From: Anarhynchus alexandrinus
Lineage: Eukaryota > Chordata > Aves > Charadriiformes > Charadriidae
Assembly: GCA_008711295.1 (NCBI GenBank)
Contig: VUYV01000812.1
Location: 1-64,000 of the forward strand
DNA: 64,000 nt
Reading direction: 5' to 3'
The translations under genes and the position numbers were made by a program. The notes under the pieces are model-generated. The model did not search any database and had not been told where the DNA came from. It saw only the letters and a program-made list of their open reading frames with translations. Below are positions 26,001-38,000 of the stretch, piece after piece. Numbering within the stretch: the first letter of the stretch is position 1; every line of letters begins with the position of its first letter.

Positions 26001-29000
26001 AGAAATCTGCTTTCTTTTGCTTTACTCTTTCTTTTTTAAATTTAGATTTAAAATGTCTTTTCCATTATACATGAGACCAACAGTTTCGGATCATAGGCCC
26101 CCTGGTTTTGCCCCCTTACGGTCTCAGCGATCTGTTGTGATGTTCAGAGGCAGTATGGCGGGTGTGCCCTCAGCCAGTGTAAATGTCAGGGGGCCCTCGG
26201 TCATTTCCACCAGCTGAGGGCCTGACCACTGCGCTTCATAGGACCGAATTTTGGAAATGTCTCAGATGCAGGTGGAAGCTGTCACTGAGTGATTTTGTGT
26301 CTGTTACAGGATGAGCTCGCAGCTTTGAAAGACAAACTGGAGCAGAAGGAAGCTGAGGTTAAAAGACTGCAAGAAAAATTGGTTTGCAAGCTGAAGGGAG
26401 AAGGAATTGAAATACTGGACAGAGGTAAGAAGAAGAGAGGCTCTCTCACCATGTCCTCCTTAGACATCTCATCTGAGGTCATGTTTCCATGAATGGTTGT
26501 ACAGGAAAGAACAGATAAAAGCCTGAATTTTCATATACTTTCTGTCTTCGTGTTTACTTCTTTTAACATATTTAGGTGAGTATTCACAACGCAACTGTCA
26601 TAGCAGGTTCTTAATCAACTTTAAACTAGCCTAAGTAATCCCTAGTTAGCTCTTTACATGGCTTGCATTGTGCCTCAAAAGATGCTGTTTATATTGGCAA
26701 GGAAATCCTTAAACAAATTTCAACAAGTTCTCTGTAGGTTATATTGAGAAGGGAACTTTCTGTGTGGGTATCTGTGCTGGGCTTTGCTTGTACACCCCTT
26801 ACTGGTAAGAAAGGGGAAAAGCCATACTGCAAACCAAAGTATGATGTGCACCACCGAATCTTCAGTGTGGACCCAGCCGTAAGTAGGTGAAACTGAGGAC
26901 TGGTTTCTTTATTTGTGCACTGGATAAGTCTAAATCCTAATTAAGCTCGAATTAGCACAGAAATTTTACATGTCAGATAATTCTTTTATTTGCTTGCAGA
27001 GAAGAAACAAATTCAGTATTTATTTGGGGAAAAATTAGATTGGGGAACTTATTTAAAATCAGAATTTTTTTCTTTAAAGCCTCACAAAATTTTTCCACAG
27101 AGTTTTTTGACCTGCTGCAATTTCAATTCTGAATGTATCTCACTGATAGTTACTGCTGATTTTAAGATTGTGCTTTTAAAGTACATGTTTTAGAAAAATT
27201 AAGCTGTGAGAGATTAGTTTCCTCTCCTGATCTAAGGAGGAAAATGCTGTGTGTAGATAGTCACATTTTGTTTAATAAAATGATCTGTTCAAAACCACTG
27301 CATAAGATCACTAAGAAGTGACCACTTATGCATACATTATCGCTTAGCTGGCTTTTGCCAGTAAAGTGTTAGCTTAAGAGTAATCTATTGGCATAAGCCT
27401 TTTCTGAGGCCTTACAAGTGAAAATGTACGTTTGAAAAATATATCCTTGAGATGGGTAGTTGTGTATGAGAGCAGAGAGACTATTTTGTGTCATTAGGAA
27501 CGTTACAGGGGAAGTGCAAGTTGAAAGCGTGAACGGCTTGCTTCTGTAATAATACATGAGGAATAGTTGACTCCTTAAGTACCAATATTGTCTTAAAAGT
27601 TATTTAATGTTGTAACCTTCATGCTAATTTCAAATCCAATGGATTTTCCTGCACAGATGAAAATTGTAAAAAGAAGCTCAAAGATAAAAGTAAGGTTTCT
27701 GATGTCTTTCCACAAGCATTTGCATTTCAGAAGTGCTTTTCAGAATAGCTTTCTGCATGTGTTTGCAAAACTGCTTTAACAAACATTGTTAGGTTGCATC
27801 ACCTATAACCCTTAGTTACACTTTGAGAATACAGGTGGATATATCACACTTGAAATACAAAGTTTTCTGAAGAAAAGCTGAAGGGCAAAGACAGACTTGG
27901 TCTCATGGAGACTCACAAAACAGTTGCCTCTCAATGAAATGCAGTTCCAGTAATGTGCATTCCAAATGCACAATCCAGTAAACCTGATTTTCTGTTAGCG
28001 TAACTAAACGAAAATCATTGGAACTGGATCAGTTGCAGTTTTAGCCCAGTGTGTCTAAATGTCTTTTATCTAGAAAGCCAGCCAGGCAGCTTGTTTTCTT
28101 CTTGCATTTCATTAAGGAGGAAAATGTTCTTCCCACTCCTTTTGTTTTCTGAGAAATTTTAGGAAGTTAAAACCAGGTAAAATGCTTTCGTGCCTGTGAA
28201 TTTGGCCACCTGCCTGTGTTTGTGATGAAATGTAAAGTTTACTTCGTTTATGCAAGGCAAATTTTTAGCAAAAATTGAGATTATTTCCATTCTTTTTGAA
28301 TTTCTAGTCCAGAACACCTCCAAAATTTAACCTTGTTAGAACATACATGTTTCCGTGTATTTATACTTCTTTGTAAATAAGGGTTATAGATGAAGCGCAG
28401 AACACTGATGTCTGTATTAGGGACCTTTTCCAAGTCAAAACTACAATATATATTCTAGCATGACTGCTCATCACAGCAAATACTTGTTTCATTCCATTGT
28501 GCTGTCCTCATTTCTACATCCATACTTGAATTAAGACTAAGCATCACTGCACAGTGCTTTCTTCATCATATCCACATTAATCCTATTGCTTTGTATAGTG
28601 GGTTTTCGAGATGCCGTTTGGGGTGTTTGTTGACTGTTGTAATGAGGATGTGTTTTATTAAGTCCAAATGACACTTTGTTTTGCAATTATTTGATTGTTT
28701 GAAAGAGAGAGGTAGTGAAAGTCAAGCAGTAGTTTTAGTCTTGACTTTTCCATTTTTGCAAGGCTGGGGAGGTGGGTAAGGAAATTTCCTGAATCTCATC
28801 GTTTCTGTGATAAAAATGTCAGAAAAAAGGTTCTTGAGAAAAAGGGTTTTCTTCTATACATTTCTATCTAAAATAGAATTTAAGTGGTTTGTGTTTTGTC
28901 TTTTAATTTGTAGGTTTACTTTCAGATATTACCGAGTTGCTTCTAGGTTTTTTGTTTTTCTTATTTCGTTACACTGTCTTATTTAAATTGACTTAGAGAA

Positions 29001-32000
29001 CTGTATTGTGTTTTTAGATATAGAGGTACAGAAAATGAAGAAGGCGGTAGAATCTCTAATGGCAGCAAATGAAGAGAAGGTAGCAAAGTCATTATTTTTT
29101 CAGTAATTATTCATCAGATTGAGTTAAATCTCTAGGAAAATCTTCACATATGAACTTGTCACAATTCAATTAAAAAGTCAAATTTGTAAGAATCAATAAT
29201 TCACTATATTCAGAAGCACTGCTGTGCCTTTAAGGGACTACAACTGAGCATTTATGAGCTCTGTCGCATGTACACAGAGTCCTTACGCTGTTGTGTCATT
29301 CAATTCAGCGCGAATGCAATTTACACCATGTTCTGAATATGTAAAGAGCTCCATACAAGTCCCATGAGATATCACAAGCTGCATTTCTGAAAGGGCTTTC
29401 TGTAAAGTATGAATTGTTTTCATGTATGGTTTTGCGCATTCATATGCATGTGCATTCTGTAGGATGTTTTCTTTTGATGACCAAAGTCCTAAATCCTTTG
29501 ATTACTGCTTTCTTTGTACATGCCAAATTTATTATACTCTATCTTTGACTTAACGAGGGAGCTGAAATCCACTTTCAAGGCTGGGACAATTCTGGTGATC
29601 AACCAGATGATAGTTTTTGCTAATTACCAGTTTTGATATTTCAAAGCCTCTCAGAGTTCTGGGTCCTGTCCCACCCACACTTCCCATTTCTTTTAGTCTC
29701 ACAACCAATGAAACTGAAGAATATCTAGTATTTGTCTGTCTTGGTTTTGATTTGCTGAAGGAAGAAGCACAGTCACAACTTACTTTATTTTAGGATCGGA
29801 AGATAGAAGAGCTTCGCCAGTCTCTGAATAGGTACAAGAAAGTTCAAGACATGGTGATATTGGCTCAAGGTAAAAAAGGTATTGTACAATCAAAAAAAAA
29901 AATGAACTCTACTCTCATTTAAACTCTAGGTGCATTGTGGTAGTGTTATACCAACTCTTAGACTTAGTATCTTTGGAGGCATCTCTTAGATAAGAGTAAA
30001 AGCCAGTTCTTCAACTGGTGTGAACTGGTAAATTGCCTTTTTTGTCCAGGCAGCTGCACGTTTGGGTGCTGTCCCATTCACCATCTGGTAGTAGTAACTT
30101 CTTGTCAGGTTGCTTATTTCCCCCTTGTAAAATTAGTTTGAATCTGATAAGCTCTCAGGCTCTTTACATAGCCTCCTGAAATGCCTTTCAGGGTTGGCTG
30201 CTACAGTAACTGCTAAAAATTGCTGTTCCTCTCTCTTACCTGTGTTCCCGGGGAGGGAGTTGGTAGCTGAGCAGAGCGGTGCCTGAGTGTGCACGTTCCT
30301 ACAAGCCAAACCAGCACCACCCCAGCAGCTGCACGCGCTGTAGTAGCAATGCCCAACCAAGAGCTGCCAAAATGTCTGTAGCAAAACAGATGTGCTGCCA
30401 GGACTGTGTTGCGATGCCACACCACATCTTTGACGTGTAATGAAGCCTTCACAAACCAACATGTGCAGCAGCTGCAGAATAGTTCTCCTGCCTTACCACA
30501 GTGGGGGCCAGGCTGGCTTTTCCTACCAGTCTTTTTTCACACACCCCAAAAAAGAAAAGCCGCCTCTGCCACCAGATAATGAGCTTAGCTGTGTGGCTGA
30601 AATGGTAGCTATAATAAATACCGGAACATGTAAAGGTCCATTCTGTATGTTCCAAGACTGGTGTAGGATTCCAGATCCAGGAACGTATGATCCCCAAAAG
30701 TGATAAATGTTGAGGTGGTCACTAGTTCAATGTAATTGCATTGAATACCCTATCCCTCTCCTGTCTCCCTTAGAAAAAAATCAAAAGAAACACATGTAGA
30801 ACATTACACTGAAATTGTTCTGGGTTTTCAGATGAAAACACTTAGATATTAGAAAATGAGCATCTCCCTTTACAGCAATAATCCTGGCCCAGTGGGTTTT
30901 TTCCCTGCAGTGTCCTGTTCTTTCAGCACTCAGGTTGCATTTTGTAGGTGACTGTCCTCTGAAAGAGCTGTTGCCAACAAATTTTAGACATTAGGATTCT
31001 GATAATGTATGCATGTATAATATATGTGCAACTTAAAAGCCTGTGTGCCAGTGTTCTGTTACCACCTTATGGAAACCTCCCTTGTCATTGAGTCCTCTGA
31101 AGGCCACCAGAGGCCAGCCCAGCCTTCCACAGAACTTGAATTGACCCGAGCTTGTTGCCTGAGCTTCTTTAGGACAGACAAGGACTTTTCTTGTCCATGC
31201 AAATGTTGGAGGTGGATGACCTTTCTAGGAGAGGGATCTAGGAGCCCCCAGGGATCCTTTCAAAGAGTGAGGATTTTCAATAGCCAGAAATGAGTGAGGA
31301 GGCAAAATATGTATTTTTGTGGTGGTGGATTCATGGTTGGGCTCTTGGGTCTGCTGTCTTGGGCCGAGGCAGGAAAAGTGGAAGGCAGAGCCTCATCTGG
31401 ACGTTCTGCTGAGACTGGGGCTAAGAGCCAGGGAAAAGAGAGGTTCCTGGTGCCCCTCTTTGCTTCTGCCTGACTTCTGAGAGGCCATCTCTGTGGGGAG
31501 GCGGTGACTGCAATAAGGAGATCCTGACCTCCGCTCCTAAGGGCGCCAGCTGATCTCCAGGGCCGTGTGAAAGCCCTTGAGCACGGTCTCCAGCTGCCTG
31601 TCGAGCTTCCCCACAAGCACTGCAGCCCTGAGGTGGGTGCAGCAGTGGATTCAGGCAGCAGCTTCTCTCAGTCTAGATATTGCTGTTCCATGCAGTGCTA
31701 TGCCTTCAAAGACAGGAGGATGTTAAAACAGGCCTCGAGTCTCTGGGAACTGTGCTTTATGGTCAATTCATGGAGCATGGACGGAGATTTCAAGCAGTGA
31801 AAAATGGGTGAGAGAGGTTTTTGCTGTGAACAGACTTTGGCTTGTATTTGCATCAGATCTTTAGTGATTGGTGCTAAGTTTCTGCTCACTTTTTAGAAAG
31901 TATTGGTTGCCTTTAGCTTTTTCTTGTCATTGTCAGTACTCTGGTATCGATGACAACTGTGGAAATCCAAGCCTTTTGGTGGTACTGAGGCAGCTCAGGA

Positions 32001-35000
32001 GCAGTAAGTCGCTCGTTGGGAGCAGAGGATGCCGGATGTTGGTGCAGGCTACGGTGTTGATTAAATGAGACACAGTCAGTCTGTGGCAGTCTGCAAACAT
32101 AATGTAGTCACTTTAAAAGCTGGTGTTAGACTCTTGTGCAGTGGGCTGTGTTTTTCCTATGGGTAACTTGAAGATACCATAGAGACATCTTAAGTTTCAG
32201 GCAGACTTGACCCCCTGGTCTTTCCCTAGTGAATAAAGGAAAAGAAGTATTTAGAGTGAAATTCCAGAACACGGGACAGGAAATAACTACTCTGGTTTAT
32301 TCAGCTTGTTGAAACTGATCCCACTAAATGCCCTGAGGGCATTTGCTGGGCTTTTTGCTATCAGATGTATGTCCTCCCTCTGCTCCAACCCTGATATGTG
32401 GTGGTAGTTGAACTGGGAAGCAACATTTTGCAATGACTCCCCTTCTCTTCTCCTATTGTAGTCTGTCCTAAAAAAAATTAAAATCCTAGCCTCTTCCCTT
32501 TCTGGCCCATAAATGAGCACACCAGCTGCGCCTTGCATGGGAGCGCGAGGGTCATCATGTATCCAGAAGTAAAACCAATAAGTTTCCACTTTCTCTCCCT
32601 TCAGGCAAGGAAAGTGACAGTGAAGACTTCTTGAATTCAGGGTCTGTTTCCACAGTTTTATTGGACACGCCAAGTCTGACTGACCCGGAGAAAAGCCTGT
32701 CCCCAACCCCAGTAACAGCATCTCCAATCCACGATGAGTTTAACGTAAATATTCACGAAGAGGTATCTTTTTTTCCTTCCTCATTTAATGCCGTCGCTCC
32801 TTGAAAACATTGCTTGTGCTGGATTCATGTTGTGTTGCAGATGCCAAAACTCAAGTTTCTAAGAAGATTTTTTCAGAGTTGCACGGTTTTTAGTAATGTC
32901 CCTTGTCCTTTTGGAGGAGTTTCATTTGAGTTCAGTTAAGTTTATTTTTCTTAACCATCAAATGGGATCAGGAGACAGCAAATAGCTGTGTTTGTCATGA
33001 AAATGGCTCTAAACTACTTTTCCTGTCAAACATAGGAACTACTTCTCATGTCAAACATAGCTGTTTTAGGAGCTGCATTTAATTTGTCAGGAACTTGAAG
33101 TAAACATGTTGGGATTTACTTAATGTATCCTGTCATATTTAAAAGAATGCAATCATCATTACATCCATTCGGTTAAATGATAAGTAGGTTGTGGTCCAAT
33201 TTCTGATTTTTACAATCACATTTTCCAGTAATAAACCTATAGATCTCTTCTCTTAAAGCTCTGAGTCAGACTTGACTTACTTAACTAAACAGTATGAACA
33301 CACTATGAAGAAAACTAAATTAAATTAAATGTTTAGCAGCTTTTGGTATTCTCTGAGTGGCTGAGGACAGGACTAAACCTGAAAAGTGAACTACCCTTCA
33401 CGGGATCTGTGGCAGAGAGAGATTTAGCAGGCAGCTTTAGGAGACGTGAGATTTTTGTCTATGCTGTAGCTTATCTATGCAGCGATTCATGTTTTATCTT
33501 CAGTGCCATCTTTCAAGTAGTAAATCATTGTATTACAATAGAAAGAAAGAAGAAAAACACTTCTAAAAACCTTATTTCAAATTCTTTTTCTTTTTTATCT
33601 GTTGCTCTTTTTTCATTTATGACTGCTTAATTTCAGCTTAAAAGCGTAACACATATTCTTCATTCTTTTTAGAATTCCTTACAGATCCACACCAGTATTT
33701 TACAGATTTCAATCCCTTCTTTTTCATCAACATCCAAGAGCTCAGAAACTGTTGCAGAGAAAGTGAAAACGCAGCCTAGGCCAGACCCTGGAACTGAAAT
33801 GAGGTATTATTGTTTCCATGTATTTTTCAATTGTAAACCAAATATTCTGTGACGTTTAATGAGAGTAATAATCTGTCAATTACTGTATTGTCAAGACATT
33901 AAGTCACTTAAACAAGGCTAGTGTTCAGTTGACTAGCTATAGCAAACTAAGCTTATGTTCCTGTTATCAAGTGCATTGATTAAATCTTTTTCAGTGCACA
34001 TAGATTAAATCTTTTTCAGTAAGCAAGTATTAGTTTGGTTACTGTGGTTGTAGCGGCACTTATACTCCATACCAGCTGCTTCGCAAGAAATTAACAGAAG
34101 GAGAGAAAAACTGATCTAATGTAACGAAGGACGCAGAATCATTATTTTTATCTAGGTTTACATCATCTAGGTCTGGCTGAGATAGTGTTGGCTGTGCTAG
34201 CACAAATGCATTCCTGATGATTTGCATTCAGACATTTTCCACAGTTGGTAAAGATTGATGTAAGGCACTGCTAAAACTGCCACAAAAGGACTGTCCAGCT
34301 CTAACCTTGGGCTCTTAATGAAGCCCCAGAAGGAAACCCAAGCAGCATTTCAGGAGATCAGGAGAAAGAGAGATCCTTGCTGCCGTCCTTCGGCATGATG
34401 AAATGCAAAGATATTTCTTTGCGTGCTCTTATGAGAGCCCTGCATGAGATTTTGACAGCCCGACAAAATGTGAAGGCACAGCGTCCCAGGGAAGGTGGGA
34501 TGGGGATGTGTGGCTGCATCCCAGGGCTGTGCCTGAGCTGTGGCACCCAGGGGGGCCCCGTGCTTGAACCCAGTGGCAGCCTCCTGGGTGAGAAGTGGCT
34601 GTCAGCTTCCTCCAGCATTGCTAAGCCTGCACCGTTCTTGCGTGGGTGAGGAAACCTGGCCCCTGCAGATCTGGACTTGGCACCATAAGGAGTACTGAAA
34701 AGCACACTGGACTTGCAGCTAGACAAAGGCTGTGCTAGGGTTTTTCCCTTCTGGGTCCGAATCCCTGGCTTTGTCTAAATGAAAATCTAATACTAAGAAT
34801 CTAGAGGCAAGGAAATCTTGTTGGCTTAAAACCGTCATCAATATTGATGTGAAAAATCAGTGCAAGCACAAGTCGATGTGTGATTTTTCCAGTTCTAGTC
34901 GAGGAAAGCATCCCATCCAGAAGACCAGCTTTGCTTGGTTTCTGCTGTGCTGTGCCTCATGCAGCTCTAGCCATCACCAGCAGGGATTTCATCTGTGTCC

Positions 35001-38000
35001 CATCTTGGAAGAAAACAAACAGAGCACTAACCTGCAGCAAAATGCCCGCACTGTGTGTGACTCGCAGGGAGCCGGTGACCTCCACTACTTGTTGCTGCTG
35101 CAGACTCTACACATGCTATAACCTCTGCATTTATTTAAGCTGAATAGTGCAGTATTTTCATCAACTTAACAGTGCGAGTTGTCTTTCCTGGGGCTCTTGA
35201 GCTCACCTTTGTCCTTTATCTTTTACAAGACTTGCCACTGTAGAGGGCAAAATTTGCCACGTGTTAGAACCATAACAGCTGAAGTGAAAACAGGATTAAA
35301 GCAGGCTGAGATGATAGGATTTCCGTATCAGCAAGGTATTTGGATGGGATCCCCAAATGCCTTACTTTTTTCTTTTCTTTTTCTTTTTCTTTTTTTTTTT
35401 TTCACAGTGAAGGAAGGTCAACAGGTTCCTCTCCAGAAACTCAGCTGTGTGATAGCCCAGTGTAAGTATCATAATCAATAATGTTTAGGAAACATATTTA
35501 TATGTGATTGTTGATTTGAAACCCCCCCAATGCACCCCCCATATTTTACATACACATGTAAATATGTCAACTAATTCTAGCCAAGGTGATATTTAGTGGT
35601 CATCAGTTTTCTGCTCATGTCCAATGTTTTCATGATCCTTATTTTCCAATGCTTTACCTGCGCACATATGCAGTTAATTTCTTTTACATTGTGAAGCATC
35701 TCTAATTGGGATGCAGGCTGTCAATACACTTTGAAATCTACAGTTTTCAGTAGTACATGCGCATGTGATTTGCTTTTTTCTTTTGATAGTGGGAGAAAGG
35801 TGATCAGCTGACTACAACAGGAAAAAAAATTTACTTTCTGCCAGATAGCCATATTCCCTAGGGAAATCAGTGGGACTATTTATGAACTCGAAGTTGAGTC
35901 AAAGAGATTTGTTAGTAAGGGGCCTAAGTCAACAGGGTTTGTCTGGTACACAGTATGAGGCTCAGCAGCTGGTTTTATTTTGAGTGACTTAGTGCCACAA
36001 GAATATTCCTACAGCCAAATTCTACTCCCCTCATGTTGGTATAAAGAGAGGTAACTTTAAAATTCAGTGAAGTTGTTCTTAATTTATATCTGGTTGTGGG
36101 AAAAACTTTAATGGTAACTTTCTTTTCAACCAGACTTAAGTGTTCTAGTCTGTAAATCCCACCAGCAGTTGGGAGATATCTGGTCTGAAATGGAAAATGG
36201 AATTGAAGATAAAACACACATGCTTGACTTAATATGCCTGACTTCTTTAAGGATTGAATTAGTCCGAAGCCTGTTGCTAAAAATACTGTTTTTCATAGCT
36301 TTTGTTTATATCAATTCCTTTGCCTGTGTAACTTCAGCTTGTGCTTCTGAAAATACAACGTTAAATAAGAAGCCCAAAATACCCAAAGGTAGGCATCATG
36401 TCATTGAAGCATTAGCAGCAGTAATTACGATATGGATGTTCTTACAGTATCTCATCAAATTGCGTGGGCTCTGATTAGTGCCTTGATTGCCTTAATTCAA
36501 AGTGTCTTTGTTTTTAGTATATCTCATCATGTATTATAATGCTTTCTTTAAAGCTGATCCCTGAGAGTGTGTTTATCGTAGCAAATTTAATTCCAGTAAC
36601 TTGGCTTTGTTTTTATGACATTGTTTCAGAACTTCTTCACTGCAGAAGTCCAGCAGTCTGAGCAGTTTGAGAAAAGAGACATCCGAAGCGGTTAGTTTGG
36701 TCTCTCACTTCCTCCCTTCCCTGTAGAAATAGGGATGATGTCTCTGTTGTGGCAGTGACCCCGTGGATGCTCTGTTGCCGCCTTCTGAGAAATTCTGAGT
36801 CAGAGTAGGACTCCTGATGTCATGTGTTAGCAATGGTCACGTACATGTGACATCTTCCAGGTTTCATTAAAGGAGAAAATTTGTCCTTGAAAACACAGAC
36901 AGCTTTTTTGGGTGGGGTTTTTTTTTTGGCATGAGGCATTTACCTGAGAGTCTTCCTGTGTTTTTCCTCAGATAATGAGGTTTGGGTTTTTTCAGTTGAT
37001 ATGCTTTTCTGATTTAAGACAAGAAGAAAGTAAGTCCCACTACCACTTCCTACCTGTGTGTAAGGCGAATAATTTTGGAAGGCCATGTAATTAATGCATT
37101 ATAAAATACATTCTGGGGTGACTATGTTTTAGGTGGTTAGGAACAAAATACTGAGCCTTTGTATGTCTGGTGATAGCTTCAGTTTAGATCTCTTTTGAGG
37201 TGACCAAAAGCATCTAGCCTCTAATAATGTCATCAAATCAGGGCAATTCCTGTGCTCTTTTTTGATAGCCTAAACTCCTAAAAGCTGCTGAGCTCCCTGA
37301 TAACCAAGCCACTGAGCATGTGCCTTACGGCTCAGGAGGGATGTTGACAGGACTGAAAATGTAACACAAACTTGATGATGAGAGCTAGAGTTCATGGATT
37401 GGGGTGGGGTTTTTTTTGGTTCGTTTGGACAGCCAAGGAGTGGAGGCTATGGATGTTTTATCTACTTGGCTTCTACCCTGTCTGATTCCTGCTTTGGGTC
37501 CCCCTCAGCCAGCTGTGCTCATTAGTGCCTTAACAAATGGCATGTCACTAATTATATACACAGCTAATCCTTTACAAAGTAAACTAAAGCAACAGTATTT
37601 TCATGTCAACTCACTGACCTCAAAGAAAGCAAGAATTAATCTGTGTGAAATACAGCTCTGGAGAGACTTATTTTGGGGGAAAAAAAAATAGGCAGGGAAT
37701 GGTATTTCAGTCAGAATTTAACTCCGGGTAACCATAATGAATTGAATACGGGCTATAAACCTTGACTTTTTAAATGTCTTTCTTAATCTTTCTCAAACAG
37801 GACAGAGACTCTGCACAGAAGCCAACAGAGGTAACGTGTGTGTGCGCACTCATGCGTGTACATGGAGAAACACAGACAGTGAGCGGGTGTTGAAAGGCTC
37901 AGTTGTGTGAAATTGCGGCATGCAGTTCCAGAGGGGGAACAGCAGACCCGCAGACAAGATAGCGAGGAGTATATGACGCTTGTCACCATCACTTCAGTGT

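Noticed and set aside
26046..26217. Possible extra exon with acceptor AATTTAG and frame beginning [10 protein letters not shown]
   Set aside because: Joined after coding exon 7 in phase 0 it reads ATT-TAA, an immediate stop. No donor or poly(A) signal supports it as an internal or terminal exon.
36339..36389. 51-base exon-like segment with acceptor CTTCAG and donor AAAG|GTAGGC inside a 101-codon frame
   Set aside because: Coding exon 14 ends in phase 2, which makes this segment read into a TGA. The open frame needs a different phase that no neighbouring exon supplies.
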